Assembly: GCA_039583875.1 (NCBI GenBank)
Contig: CM077166.1
Span: 93,838,094 to 93,902,093, forward strand
DNA: 64,000 nucleotides
From: Platanthera guangdongensis
Taxonomy: Eukaryota; Streptophyta; Magnoliopsida; Asparagales; Orchidaceae
Direction: 5' to 3'
The notes beneath the pieces were generated by a model. It saw only the letters and a program-made list of their open reading frames with translations. It was not told the origin of the DNA and ran no database searches. Made by a program: the position numbers and the translations under genes. Below, one piece after another: positions 35,114 through 45,474 of the stretch; position 1 is the first letter of the stretch, and each line of letters begins with the position of its first letter.

Positions 35114-35784
35114 TGTCACAACCCGCATTTCCTCAACGAGTACATCATATCAGAGTAAGAGTAACTATGTATTATGAAGCCACGTCGTGCAGGGGATAAC
35201 TGCACAAGCTCAGGCAAAACCTTGCGAGGTAGTTCTTTACTTTGTTGTACAGACATACAGACGCCCCAGTGGGTTCGTGTCAGCTTGTTGACGCCCATTG
35301 GTGGTTTTCTTTAGTGGCTACATATGAATGATATACTGCTATTATGAATCATTGGGATGATATCTACTTGCTCTTGAGACTGTTTTATGCTAAGTTGCAT
35401 TTGGTATTTTTAAGCTAAACAAAACATATTATTGTATAGCATTCATAACATGTTTTGGTCAACTAATCAAATATTTTCCAAACAACGTAAAAAAGAGGAT
35501 TTCTTGTATTATGGTAAATCTAAATTTCATATAGGAAATCGTCATAAGTAAACTAACGTATTTTCCGCCGCGTACAAACACACGTTTTGATCCATAAGGC
35601 CGAGGGATACGGCCATCAAACTAAACGGTTTTCTTGCATTTAACTGATGGATTTCAACTAATAAAGTAAGCGTCAAGGTTTTGCCTGAGCATGTGCAGTT
35701 ATCCCCTTCACGACGTGGCATCATAACCTGTAGTTCCTCTTACTCTGATACGATGTACTCGGTGAGGAAATGCGGGTTGGGACA
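35114..35784. mobile_element. 671-bp foldback insertion, solo-LTR-like, in integrase of A
   Basis: It begins tgtcacaacccgcatttcct and ends aggaaatgcgggttgggaca. The outer 110 bp on each side (35114-35224 and 35674-35784) are inverted copies differing at about 11 positions. The flanks are ctaat on both sides (35109-35113 and 35785-35789). TG...CA ends with a 5-bp duplication indicate retroviral-type integration, so a solo LTR is likeliest, although long inverted arms are unusual for one. The middle and right parts resemble 14930-15595 of the A LTR. No coding capacity. Confidence 0.8.
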
Positions 35785-35789
35785 CTAAT

Positions 35790-36315
35790 GGTCAAACGGA
35801 AAGAGTAAATAAGATCGATGATTATATGTTCAGATGTTATATTTTGGACCACGGAGGAGAGTGGAATGAGCGTTTGAAACTGATGGAATTCACTTATAAT
35901 ATCATTTATCAGGAAAGTTTGTAGATGACCCCATTTGAGGCTTTGTATTGGAGGCGATGTAGAAGTCCTTTATTTTGGGCTGATGTTGGTAAGAGACCAT
36001 TGTTGGGTCCTGAAGCGTTAGAGGAAATGAAAGTTTCTATAAAGCTTATTCGAGAGAAGCTTCAGATAGCTGAAGAGCGATATGAGAAGAACGCCATTCG
36101 GCGTAGGTCCGATTTGGAGTTTTCTTTAGGGGATATGGTGTTTCTTAAGGTTTTCCCAAAGTCTGGAGTTAAATGGTTTGGTAAGAACCATAAGTTGGAC
36201 CCGAGGTATGTGGGACATTTTGAAATTGTTGAACGGATTGGTGTGGCTGCTTATAGGTTGTATTTTCCTACAAGTTTTCCTGGTGTGCATGATGTTTTTC
36301 ATGTAAGCTAATTGC
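35790..36315 (+). pseudogene. C-terminal integrase of element A
   Basis: After the insertion the frame resumes with NGQTERVNKI (carrying the third catalytic acidic residue) and HGGEWNERLKLMEFTYN, then a stop near 35922. It continues in the open frame 35925-36311 with MTPFEALYWRRCRSPLFWAD, RRSDLEFSLGDMVFLKVFP and DPRYVGHFEIVERIG. This is the GPY/F-like C-terminal module of chromoviral integrase. Confidence 0.85.
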
Positions 36316-36540
36316 GAAAATATGTGCAAAGCGATAGAAAATTCTTGATTCAGTGCCCCAGTTGGAGCCTTATCTCTCTAATGTGGAGGTGCTTGTTCGT
36401 GTTTTTGATACTCAAGAACGGGTATTGCGAAGGAAGACAATATGATGGTTAAAGTTTTGTGGCGGAACGAAGACGTGGAAAGCGCGACTTGGGAGTTGGA
36501 GTCAGCTATGAGGGAGGCTCATCCTCATCTGTTCTCTTGA
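36316..36540 (+). pseudogene. Chromodomain of element A
   Basis: Two frames joined by a frameshift near 36443 give VPQLEPYLSNVEVLVRVFDT with VLRRKT, then VKVLWRNEDVESATWELESA and MREAHPHLFS before TGA at 36538-36540. The W-R-N...ATWELE stretch is the aromatic core region of plant chromovirus chromodomains, which guide integration to heterochromatin marked by H3K9 methylation. It ends about 110 bp upstream of the 3' LTR, the normal place. Confidence 0.8.
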
Positions 36541-36635
36541 TATTTTGGTAAGTGATTCCTCTTTTTAATATGATTGTTGTTATTCTGATTGAGATTTGAT
36601 CCTATTTATGTCAAGTTTTGGGTCAAAACTTTCTT

Positions 36636-36649
36636 TTAGGAGGGGTGGC
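36636..36649 (+). other. Polypurine tract of element A
   Basis: ttaggaggggtggc abuts the 3' LTR start tgtaacgcccc at 36650. Confidence 0.75.
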
Positions 36650-37049
36650 TGTAACGCCCCTGATTTTTTGATGTTTATTTTTATTCTTGTAGTAGCGTAA
36701 TTTTGACGTCAGGGCGTTATGTTATCTTATGTTTGGCTTGTGCCATGGTTAGAGCGTGGTTTTGCTCTTTGAGTTTTCTGTGTATCTGGGTTTAGCCTAT
36801 TTGCAAGATTCCCTTACAAGCAGGGTCTGTTTTGGTGACTCGGTGGAGCCTTTTTGGGTATGCTTGTGTTTTGGCTTTGGGAGGTGTTTGCCCGAGTTTT
36901 TATTTGTCAAATATGAGTTCGACTTCTCCGTTGATTTCGTAGCGTCAGTATTTAGCTAGGATGCAAATTTCGTTAAATTCTGAGTAATTATGGATTTCGG
37001 ATCCTTTTAGGATTTAATGTAATGTAATATTGAATTGTAATGAATTAAT

Positions 37050-37119
<70 letters not shown>

Positions 37120-37177
37120 ATACGTAATTGCGTATACCTAAGGACACTATTGATTGTCATACATACCCGACGGCAGC
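36650..37177 (+). repeat. Element A 3' LTR, truncated by element D
   Basis: It aligns with 12825-13310 of the 5' LTR and is cut at 37178 by the LTR of D. It contains a (TA)n tract of about 70 bp (37054-37123). The 5' copy has only a short run at the same place, so the microsatellite grew after insertion. Confidence 0.9.
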
Positions 37178-37428
37178 TGATGGTTAAAACTCCAAAATTA
37201 TTTACGGTCACGCGGCGACCCGGCGGTTTTATTTGAGAAAAAGGTGGAAGTGGTTTTATTTAGAAAACGGGGCGCACGTATTTATTTATTTGGATATAAA
37301 ACGGGTTAGATCGAGTTTTAACGAAAGGAGGCAAGTGCACCTATCGTGAGTAGTACAGCATATTCCGGGTGGAATATCGAGGTCGTATTGTTCTCGGGGT
37401 CGGTTCGATTATTTCTACTCTTCCCTAG
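37178..37428 (-). repeat. Element D left LTR, first 251 bp
   Basis: Matches 51546-51796 in length and nearly in sequence (tgatggttaaaactcc ... ttccctag). The remainder of the same LTR resumes at 50280 after element C. Confidence 0.95.
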
Positions 37429-38103
37429 TGTTGAAACCGGAACCCGGCTTCCTATGGAGCTCGCCCTTGGGGAAGGGGGTGGTCTCGCGCCTACTTCACT
37501 CCTGCAAGAAAAACGACAGAGCAAGGTGAAACAGACCCAAGGGCTCGGCAGGGAGGTCCCACCACAAACCCGGAAGATCTCAGAGCGCTTCCCCTCCTTA
37601 GCCTGAAGCCGAGCTAAGGTACCCTCAGAAAGCACTTGAAGATTTCGGGGAGAAGAGCGCAGGGAAAAAACCTGTTTTCTGGGGTACCCCTTGGGTCCTA
37701 TTTATAGCTTTTGAAATCCGGACTGCCAATAACCAAAATAAATGACCTGAAATTTCCAGAAAACCCCCGGCCGGGTCTGCCAACATCCAAACTTCGCTGT
37801 TTTGAAGGACTATGGGTAGACCAGCAGGGGTAAAATAGTAAAAAGTACCTCTGACCCCCAGGCGAGCTGGGAGCTCTGGTCTCCCCGGCATGCTCTGCTC
37901 GCCCACTGCTGTCGAGCTCTACTACGAGGGCGCGAGTTGTAGCCCGCTCGGCGAATGCCGAGCTCGGGGGTCGCCGATCGATGATCACTGGCAGACGTTT
38001 GCCGAGCTCAGCCTCGCCCCTGTTGGTGCCGAGCTCGCCTGCTGCTCCTAACCTGATCTGCTCGCCCCCTGGTGATCCTGCTCGCCGGACACGGGGTTGT
38101 ATA
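37429..38103 (-). repeat. Element C 3' LTR (675 bp)
   Basis: Starts tgttgaaacc. The final base pair is changed (ttgtata against ttgtaca in the other copy). On the minus strand a TATA box ctataaatagg lies near 37704-37694. The right third is dense in gccgagctcgcc words. Confidence 0.95.
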
Positions 38104-38120
38104 CAATCCCCGCTCTTTTC
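38104..38120 (-). other. Polypurine tract of element C
   Basis: Minus strand gaaaagagcggggattg abuts the LTR, identical to the tract of B. Confidence 0.85.
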
Positions 38121-38221
38121 GAGCTTGTCAAAAAGCACGGAAAGAAACATCCAACCCGAAGTGTTCGGCGAGTTCTGGCTGGCGAGTTGGAGGGAATCTT
38201 CTAGTGGGGGCCACCTGCTGC

Positions 38222-38231
38222 TATATATATG
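38222..38231 (+). promoter_or_regulatory. TATA box of antisense gene 1, element C
   Basis: gctatatatatg lies about 55 bp upstream of the ATG at 38282. A block gagggaatctt shared with B precedes it. Confidence 0.5.
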
Positions 38232-38281
38232 TACCTGCTCTGCTGCCTTGCTCTTGCCATTCCACCTGTCGCCTTGCCAAG

Positions 38282-39315
38282 ATGCCCCTCCCTAAAGAGA
38301 TCCAAGAGCGCATAGACCGAGCTCGCCTGGCTTCCGCGGCTCGCGTTGCCGCGCTGACGGCGGTCCCTGCGAAAGCTCCCCAAATTGATTCTGTCGAGCC
38401 GAGCTCTAAGAGGACGAAGCCATTCCCCGAGGCGGCCGAGCCCATTTTCCATGACCTGAGGGACACCCTGGCTCGCGAGACCGGCTCTTCTACCCGAACC
38501 ATTCTGGAGAAGGATAAGGAGATCGTCGCAGTCGGCGACGAGCAGGACGACCAACCAGATGGCGAGGGCACCACGCCGCGGGTCCCCACGCCGCGAGGCG
38601 AGGTCACGCTTGCCACTTCGCGATTCTCGGCACCGGACAGCCATCCCCGGGATCCGCCGCCCCTCTTCGGGGTCCTGCCTGTGAGCTCGCAGAGGCCAAC
38701 TTCGCATGCGGGTTCCCCCCTCCTCCCCAAATTGACGTGGCCGCGGGGGAGGGTCTGGGGAACATTCCCACCCCGGGCTTTGAGCTCATCTCGTCGGGGG
38801 CTCGCGGCCCAGGTCCCGGGAAGGACCTGAGGTTCATCCCTCCCCGCATCTCCTTTGAACCGCCGAGCTCTTCAGGTCAGCCTCGCTCAACCCCAGGTGT
38901 TCTATAAGTTTTTGCTCTGCTGACATATGCCTTTACAGCTCTTCCCAGTCAATCGGCTGCCGAGGAGTCCTCGCGGGCAGCCCACCACTCTCCCCTCCCG
39001 TCTCTGAACTCGCTGGACTCTTACCTGGGTCCGGAGGTGGATCAAGGCGAGCTGACGAGGAGGGAGGTCAAGCTCCTCAAGAAGCTGGTGTGCGGACTGC
39101 GCGAGGTGCAGGGCGTCAACGAGACGCTGCAGCGTGACTACGCGCGTCTTGCTGAGGATGTGCGCCTCGGCCAAGCTGGCGAGTTGATGTCCCCCTCCCG
39201 ACTCCTGGACGAGATAGACGATGGTCTCTTGGTTGCGCAAAGGAATTCTGGAAGGATCCGCGAGCTACTCCGTGCACGACAACCTGGGGGGCGGGGGGTC
39301 GCGAGGCCGGGGTAG
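38282..39315 (+). pseudogene. Antisense gene 1 (aORF1) of element C
   Basis: The ATG at 38282 opens MPLPKEIQERIDRARLASAA, a charged helix like the start of the B copy, followed by a Pro/Ser/Glu-rich stretch. The frame stops at 38828-38830. A short intron-like segment with donor cttcag/gtcagc (38876) and acceptor tttacag (38938) follows. The second part (38939-39315) is open and forms a predicted coiled coil: LTRREVKLLKKLVCGLREVQ and RDYARLAEDVRLGQAGEL, ending in an Arg/Gly tail and TAG. The TATA at 38222 and a similar gene in B support a real antisense unit. Frame loss before the donor means it is damaged or that I have missed an intron. No known function. Confidence 0.55.
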
Positions 39316-39585
39316 TTAAGTCTGCGGGCTCCTCTGCTGAGCCGACCGGCGCTCGCATCCCGGTGCCCTCCCTGCTCGCGCGCCCCACTTTCAATTCTGA
39401 ACTTTTTACTTCTGTGATGAATAATTTTTAGAACATTCTTAATTATGCTACTCAAATAAAAATCTGCAATGTGACTTAGCCTTGGTTGGGACGCGTCGGA
39501 AGTCAGCGAGCTGGGAGGGCGAGCTGGGGTGGCGAGCTGGGCTGCGAGCTGCACCGATGTGACAGCCTGCCTCAGATTCCTTTTC

Positions 39586-39599
39586 CTATAAATAGCCCC
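39586..39599 (+). promoter_or_regulatory. TATA box of antisense gene 2, element C
   Basis: cctataaatagccc precedes a C-run and lies about 100 bp upstream of the ATG at 39688. It corresponds to 21311-21321 in B. Confidence 0.65.
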
Positions 39600-39687
39600 C
39601 CCCCCCCTCACCTACCCCCGTACTGCCTTTATTGCTTTTCTTTCCTTTCTCCCTTCCCTGCTCACGTCGCACTTTTCCTCTGAGATC

Positions 39688-41896
39688 ATGGGCAAGACCA
39701 ACCCGGACGCCGACGGCCGCTCCAAATGCGCGCAACACTTCGCAGACTATTGCTTCTTCGACGGCCACACCAGCGAGGAGGAGCTCGCGGAATTCAAGGT
39801 CGCGTATGTGTCGCCGGGCTTTGAGGCATGCAGGTCGGGGCCGGGCGAGGCCATCAACACGTTCTACGAGAATGAGCTCGCCTTCCCCATCTCGCACTTC
39901 GAGGTGGGGCTGCGACTTCACTTGTGGCCGGAGATCCGGCAGATCCTGAAGTACTACGGGGCCGTCCCCGCGCAGCTGAACTCCAACGCCATCGCAATGA
40001 TGGTGGCGTTCGCGAGCTACCTCTGGCGGGAGCGGATCGAGTTCAACCTGACGGTGTTCAGGAAGCTTTTCTCCTATAAGGCGACGACGGACGGGGTCGC
40101 CTACTTCGGCGGCTCCTTGATAAAAGTTCGCGAGATCGCGAACAAGCACCATTCTTGGATGACCAAGATCGCCTTCGTCAAGGGCGATCTCGGCAACATC
40201 CCCTACTCGCCGCAACAAAAAGGCGAGGAGGTGTACCGCCCGCCGGCCGTGTCCGGCAACGACGCCGAGCTCCACAAATTCTTCGACCACAAAGATTTCG
40301 AGGTCGCCTTCCTGCGGAGGGGCCTCGACGCGCTCCCCCTGGTTCTGCCCGGCGAAGGTATATTCTCCTCATCTTGCCGAGCTCGCCTACTCGCCGAACT
40401 CAGCACATCGTTATATCTGAATTCCTAACCTTCCCAAGTGTTTTCCTTCAGGGGAGCGAATAATCCCCGCGAACCCGCCGTTCGCGTACCCGGGGCTCGA
40501 TACTGACCCTCTTGCTCGCGAGAGGGCGGAGGCAGCGGCCTGCCGAGACGAGGCGGCCCTCTCGCAGCCCTCTTCCGGCAAGAGGCGATCTGAGGACGCG
40601 GGGTCGAACCCGCCATCCGGCCCCCGTCAGATGAAGAAGATGCGGAGGGCCCTGCTGGCTCCGCGGGGGAAACAACAACAACAACATCAGCCCAGCCCCA
40701 AGTACATCAGCTTGTCGGAGACTCCTCCCGACGCGTCACCGGAGAGCCCGTTGAAGGAGACGACCAGCAAGGGCCGAAAGGGTGGTAAGGGCCCTTCTAC
40801 CTCGGCCGCGATCTCCCCTCCTCCTTCGGCGAAGAGGGCTGCCCGCGAGCGCGCGCCGCCGAAGCAGCACCCCCTCTTCAACTTTGGCGCGCGCTGGAAG
40901 GATTCCGCGGGCGAGCCCATGCTGCAGTGGGACGAGCTCGCTTATCGAGTCTCCGTCTCCACTCTACACCCGTCCTGGCACGACCGCGAGCCCGCCACCG
41001 GTCACGCCTATGCCCTCGGCTTCTGCCTTTATGGCCGGGAGGATGCCGAGGCCTACAAGAGGACGACCCTCCGGCAGCTCGGCCATGAGGGTCTGCAGTC
41101 CCACCTGTGGACTCTGGAGCTGCACCACATGCTGGCGCGCCGCAGCTTCTCCCTCAGCCATCAGCTCGAAAAGGCCGAGCAGGCTCGCGACCTCTCCAAG
41201 GAGCAGATCGCCGATCAGGCGAGGCGGCTCGGCATCGCGGATGGTCTCCTCGCCCATGCCGCCGGCGGATTTGTAAGTGTTATGCACCGCTCTCTTTTAC
41301 TTAGCCTTGTGCTGCTGCTAAATGGGCTTTTCTCCAGGATGCCAAGGCGGCGGGCGAGCTCCATGCTCGCAACATTGAGCTGGGGGAAGAGGTCAGCCGG
41401 CTGCGCGCGCAACTGGCCGCGGATGCCGACGCTGCTGGGGAGCTCCAGGCTCGCGACGCCGAGCAAGGGGAGGAGATCGGCCGACTGCACGCACGCCTTG
41501 GAGAGCTGGAGGGCGCGAACGCGAAGTTGAAGGGGGAGAACCAGCACCTTCTCGGCGAGGTGCGTCGCCAGGAGGAGATCTTCTTCCCGTCACACGACAT
41601 CGATCCCACACTCCCCTACAAGAGCCCGCGTATCTTCGGCGAGGCCGACCTCGTCGAAAGCTTGCGGATCAACTCAATCCAGACCGCCGAGTGTACCCTC
41701 TCAATGATGGGACTCCGGGGTGTTGGTGGAAGGGTGCGGGGAGATCTCTGCTCGGGACCTGATGCCGAGTCTGTTTCCGGCGACGCCGCCCAGCGAGAAA
41801 GAAGACAGCCTGGATGCAATGTTCGGGAAGAGCTTCCAGGATCCTTCGGGCGACGGCGAGGACCAGCACGGCGGACGGGGCGAGGCCAGCGGATAG
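39688..41896 (+). CDS. Antisense gene 2 (aORF2) of element C, three exons, PF04195-like
   Basis: Exon 1 (39688-40357) encodes a PF04195-like domain, with EAINTFYENELAFPISHFEV, LHLWPEIRQILKYYGAVPAQ and FLRRGLDALPLVLPGEG. Intron 1 (40358-40451) has gaag/gtatat and ccttcag; exon 2 resumes in frame and runs to 41272. Exon 2 has a Gln/Ser/Lys-rich linker, then FNFGARWKDSAGEPMLQWDE and LEKAEQARDLSKEQIADQAR. Intron 2 (41273-41337) has gtaagt and ctccag, phase 0. Exon 3 is a long coiled coil (ELGEEVSRLRAQLAADADAA) whose frame shifts near 41715-41740 before an acidic tail and TAG at 41894-41896. Family members of this type are known as antisense ORFs of Tat elements; molecular role unknown. The in-frame introns argue for past expression from the antisense strand. 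Confidence 0.75.
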
Positions 41897-42449
41897 CCTT
41901 GTATTTTTCTTTTTTGATTACTCGCCGAGGCGAGCTCCCTGTAACTTTGTAAATAATTAATGAAAATTTCTTTTTTGATCATACCGGTGTCACTTCCTCT
42001 TTTTTATAGTTGTTGTGCTCAGGATGTATGCGAGTGCTTCCTCCCGCGACCTCACAGAGATAGGTTCTGCGAGTAGAGCGGTTATGCGAGCGAGACGCGT
42101 TTTGAGGGTTCGTCGAGCCCTAAACGATTTTGTGGCGAGTTGCTCTCCGTCCTTATCGCGCCACTATTGCTCGCACACGAATCATCCAGGCTGCGCCCGT
42201 CGAAGGAGAAATTTTTTGAAGTGTAATGGGCCAAGGAGGCGAGACCCCCCGGTCCGGCTTGCCTCCCTTTGGCGAGGCCCGGGCTTGCGGCCTACCCGCC
42301 AATGCCGAGCCGGAGATGGCGAGCCCAAACTCGCCCATGCAGAGCCCTTCAGCCCGGCTTGCCTTCTTGATTGTGCCGAGCTGGGTTTGCCGAGCCCGAG
42401 CTCGTCCTGACAGGACTCCTCCCCTTGGCTCCCTGCCACAGACCTTGGC
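41897..42449. other. Spacer between antisense gene 2 and the array, element C
   Basis: No domain. Possible poly(A) words aataattaatgaaaa lie at 41953-41967. Words gccgag and cgagctc are frequent from 42060 to 42420. Confidence 0.5.
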
Positions 42450-44005
42450 CTGTACCTGATGACTTCAAGGCCGACGCATTGAGTGACCACCGGCACTGCC
42501 TGCTAGGTGAGAGCCTGACAACGGGATCTGCTCTGGGTCCGCTACTACCACCATCGAGTGGCTTCCAGCCCTGCCAGCTAGGTGAGAGCCTGACAGCGGG
42601 ATCTGCTCGAGGCCAAGGATGACACCGAGTGACTTCCAGCCCTGCCAGCTAGGTGAGAGCCTGACAGCGGGATCTGCTCGGGGTCCGCTACTACCACCAT
42701 CGAGTGACTTCCAGCCCTGCCAGCTAGGTGAAAGCCTGACAGCGGGATCCGCTCGAGGCCAAGGATGACACCGAATGACTTCCAGCCCTGCCAACTAGGT
42801 GAGAGCCTGACAGCGGGATCTTGCTCGGGGTCCGCTACTACCACCATCGAGTGACTTCCAGCCCTGCCAGCTAGGTGAGAGCCTGACAGCGGGATCTGCT
42901 CGAGGCCAAGGATGACACCGAGTGTCTTCCAGCCCTGCCAGCTAGGTGAGAGCCTGACAGTGGGATCTGCTCGGGGTCCGCTACTACCACCATCGAGTGA
43001 CTTCCAGCCCTGCCAGCTAGGTGAGAGCCTGACAGCGGGATCTGCTCGAGGCCAAGGATGACACCGAGTGACTTCCATCCCTGCCAGCTAGGTGAGAGCC
43101 TGACAGCGGGATCTGCTCGGGGTCCGCTACTACCACCAAGGATGACATCGAGTGACTTCCTCGGGGTCCGCTAGCCCTGCCAGCTAGGTGAGAGCCTGAC
43201 AGCGGGATCTGCTCGAGGCCAAGGATGACACCGAGTGACTTCCAGCCCTGCCAGCTAGGTGAGAGCCTGACAGCGGGATCTGCTCGGGGTCCGCTACTAC
43301 CACCATCGAGTGACTTCCAGCCCTGCCAGCTAGGTGAGAGCCTGACAGCGGGATGCTCGGAAGGATCACCGAGTGCTCCAACCCTGAGGGTGAGAGCCAA
43401 GGATGCTCGGGTCCGCTACACCACCATGAGTGACTTCCCCTGCCAGCTAGGTGAGACCTGCCGTGAGCTCGAGGCCAAGGATGAGAGTGCCCAGCCCTGA
43501 CTAGGTGAGAGCCTGGCGGGATCTGCTCGGGGTCCGCTATCTGAGTGACTCCAGCCCTGGCTAGTGAAAGCCTGACAGCGGGATCTGCTCGACCAAGGAT
43601 ACCACTTCAGCCCTCCAGCTAGTGAGAGCCTGACAGCGGGATCTGCTCAGGGTCCGCTACTAGCAGCTTCCAGCCCTGCCAGCTGAGAGCCTGACAGGGA
43701 TCGGGATCACCGAGTGCTCCAGTCCTGCCAGGCCAAGGGGATGCTCGGGGTCCGCTACACCACCATCGAGTGACTGACTTCCAGCCTGCTGAGGCCAGCA
43801 CCGTACTTCCAGCCCTGTGAGAGCCTGATAGCGGGATCTGCTCGGGGTCCGCTACTACCACCATCGAGTGACTTCCAGCCCTGCCAGCTAGGTGAGACCC
43901 TGACAGCGGGATCTGCTCGAGGCCAAGGATGACACCGAGTGACTTCCAGCCCTGCCAGCTAGGTGAGAGCCTGACAGCGGGATCTGCTCGGGGTCCGAAA
44001 CACAT
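42450..44005 (+). repeat. Tandem array of element C, alternating 71- and 75-bp units
   Basis: Units share gacttccagccctgccagct, aggtgagagcctgacagcgg and gatctgctcg, and alternate between a tail gaggccaaggatgacaccgagt and a tail gggtccgctactaccaccatcgagt. The result is a dimer of about 146 bp. From about 43340 to 43830 the units are cut, joined and scrambled, and they are regular again to 44005. The minus-strand ORFs across the array (for example 42578-43078) are repeat artefacts. Confidence 0.9.
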
Positions 44006-44038
44006 CACATTCTACCATGCAGGCTAGTTACAACATTA

Positions 44039-45474
44039 TCAGAGAGCTTGAAGGAATTTATTATAATCAAAGTGTTGCTTACATGTTTTAGGGGAAAAAT
44101 CGTTTGAGGTCGTCACACTCCAGGTGAGACTCAGGGTCTCGCCCTCTACATTTTGGAGTCGGTAGCCCCCTGACCCCAAGGCTATCTTTACAATGAATGG
44201 TCCCTCCCAGTTGGGATTGATCTTCCCTACGAATGCTGACCTCCCTGCTGCATCTACTTTCTTCAGCACCAAGTCCCCTTCCACGAACTGCTTGACCCTG
44301 ACATGCTTGTCAAAGTACTTGGCCATTCTTCTTTTCACCTCCTCCTGTCGGATAGCGGAAAGGTCTCTTACCTCTTCCACCATGTCAAGGGAAAGCCTCA
44401 GTTCCTCCTCATTTTCTGCTTGCCATTCCTCAAGGCCTTCTTTTGCTGCCACGACTCGCGGTGTTTGGACTTCGAATTCAATGGGGAGCACTGCCTCGTA
44501 TCCGTGGGAGAGTTTGAAGGGGGTCTCTCCTGTAGCCGTGTTGGGGGTGGTCCTCAGGGCCCAAAGAACCGTGGGAAGCTGCTCCACCCAGCTCCCTTTC
44601 AGGTTCTCCACCTTCTTTTTGAGGAGGTTGATGATGATCTTGTTTGCGTCCTCCACCTGCCCGTTACTCCTGGGGTGATGGACCGAGGCGAACCTGAGAT
44701 CGATCCCAAGCTGTTCGCAGAAGCTGGTGAACTCGACACTAGCGAACTGGGGCCCGTTGTCCGTGACGATGGCCTTTGCGGCAGCCCATGGCGACAGATG
44801 ATCTCCCCCCAAACAAAATTCCTGATTACCTGGGAGGTCACCTTGGCCAACGCCTTCACCTCCATACACTTTGAGAAGTAGTCAATCATCACTAGGAGGA
44901 ACCTTCTTTGGCCGCTGGCTTGGGGGAACGGCCCAACCAAATCCATTCCCCAAATTGCGAAGGGCCACGGGACCGTGATACTTCGGAGCCGCTGGGCCGG
45001 CTGCAGTTGGCGAGGGGCAAACAGCTGGCACTTGTGACATCTTCTCGCGAACTCTGCAGCGTCTCGGCCTAGGGTGGGCCAGAAATAACCTTGCCTGACT
45101 ATCCTCCCTTCCAGGGTCCGACTCCCGGAGTGACTCCCACATTCCCCGGAGTGGACTTCCTCCAAGATCCTTCGCACTTCTCCCTCGGTTACGCAGTGGG
45201 CTAGCATCCCTGAGAGGGTCTTCCTGTATAGTTGCCCGTCCTGGAGGAGGTAGTATGATGACTTGTGCCTCAGCTTCTTCTTGTCTACTCCCTCCGGATA
45301 CTCTCCTGTGGAGAGAAAAACCACCACTAGATCCATCCATGAAGCTTGTTGATCGATTTCCATGAGCTCTCCTTCTTCGATGGAGGGTCGGAACATGTTG
45401 GTGATGGTGCCCCCCACCTGGGGACCATGCTTAGCTAATTGATCGGCTTGTTCATTTTCTTCCCTGTGCACGTG
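44039..45474 (-). pseudogene. Integrase of element C, nearly intact
   Basis: Frame 45471-44599 holds the N-terminal zinc-binding part (SGECGSHSGSRTLEGRIVRQ, CHKCQLFAP) and the start of the core (GMDLVGPFPQASGQRRF). A frameshift near 44775 moves into 44869-44039 with TDNGPQFASVEF, HHPRSNGQVEDANKIIINLL, ALRTTPNTATGETPFKLSHG and the C-terminal DLVLKKVDAAGRSAFVGK. The catalytic D, D, E are all present. A TGA at 45475-45477 separates it from the second RNase H, and a late frame change alters the last 20 residues. It integrates element cDNA. This is the best copy of the family for comparing B, E and the relic at 11961. Confidence 0.9.

Larger units (their letters stand above)
12825..37177 (+). mobile_element. 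Element A: Tekay/Del chromovirus, interrupted by two insertions and truncated by a third
   Basis: The plus-strand order is 5' LTR (12825-about 15595), iMet-type PBS, gag, protease, RT, RNase H, integrase, chromodomain, PPT and 3' LTR (from 36650). The C-terminal chromodomain and tgtaac LTR start place it with Tekay chromoviruses. Element B splits RNase H (19069-33986), a 671-bp foldback splits integrase (35114-35784), and element D cuts the 3' LTR at 37178. LTR copies agree at roughly 86% over the shared 500 bp, and every gene carries stops or frameshifts. It is an old, dead element and the landing site for the rest of this half of the window. Confidence 0.9.

Noticed and set aside
35114..35784. 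A DNA-transposon MITE
   Set aside because: The 5-bp duplication and TG...CA ends fit LTR integrase better than the common plant MITE superfamilies (2, 3, 8 or 9 bp duplications), though long inverted arms keep the question open.
42465..44008. Long minus-strand ORFs (up to 166 codons, LSPSWQGWKSL type)
   Set aside because: Repeat artefact of the 71/75-bp array in element C.
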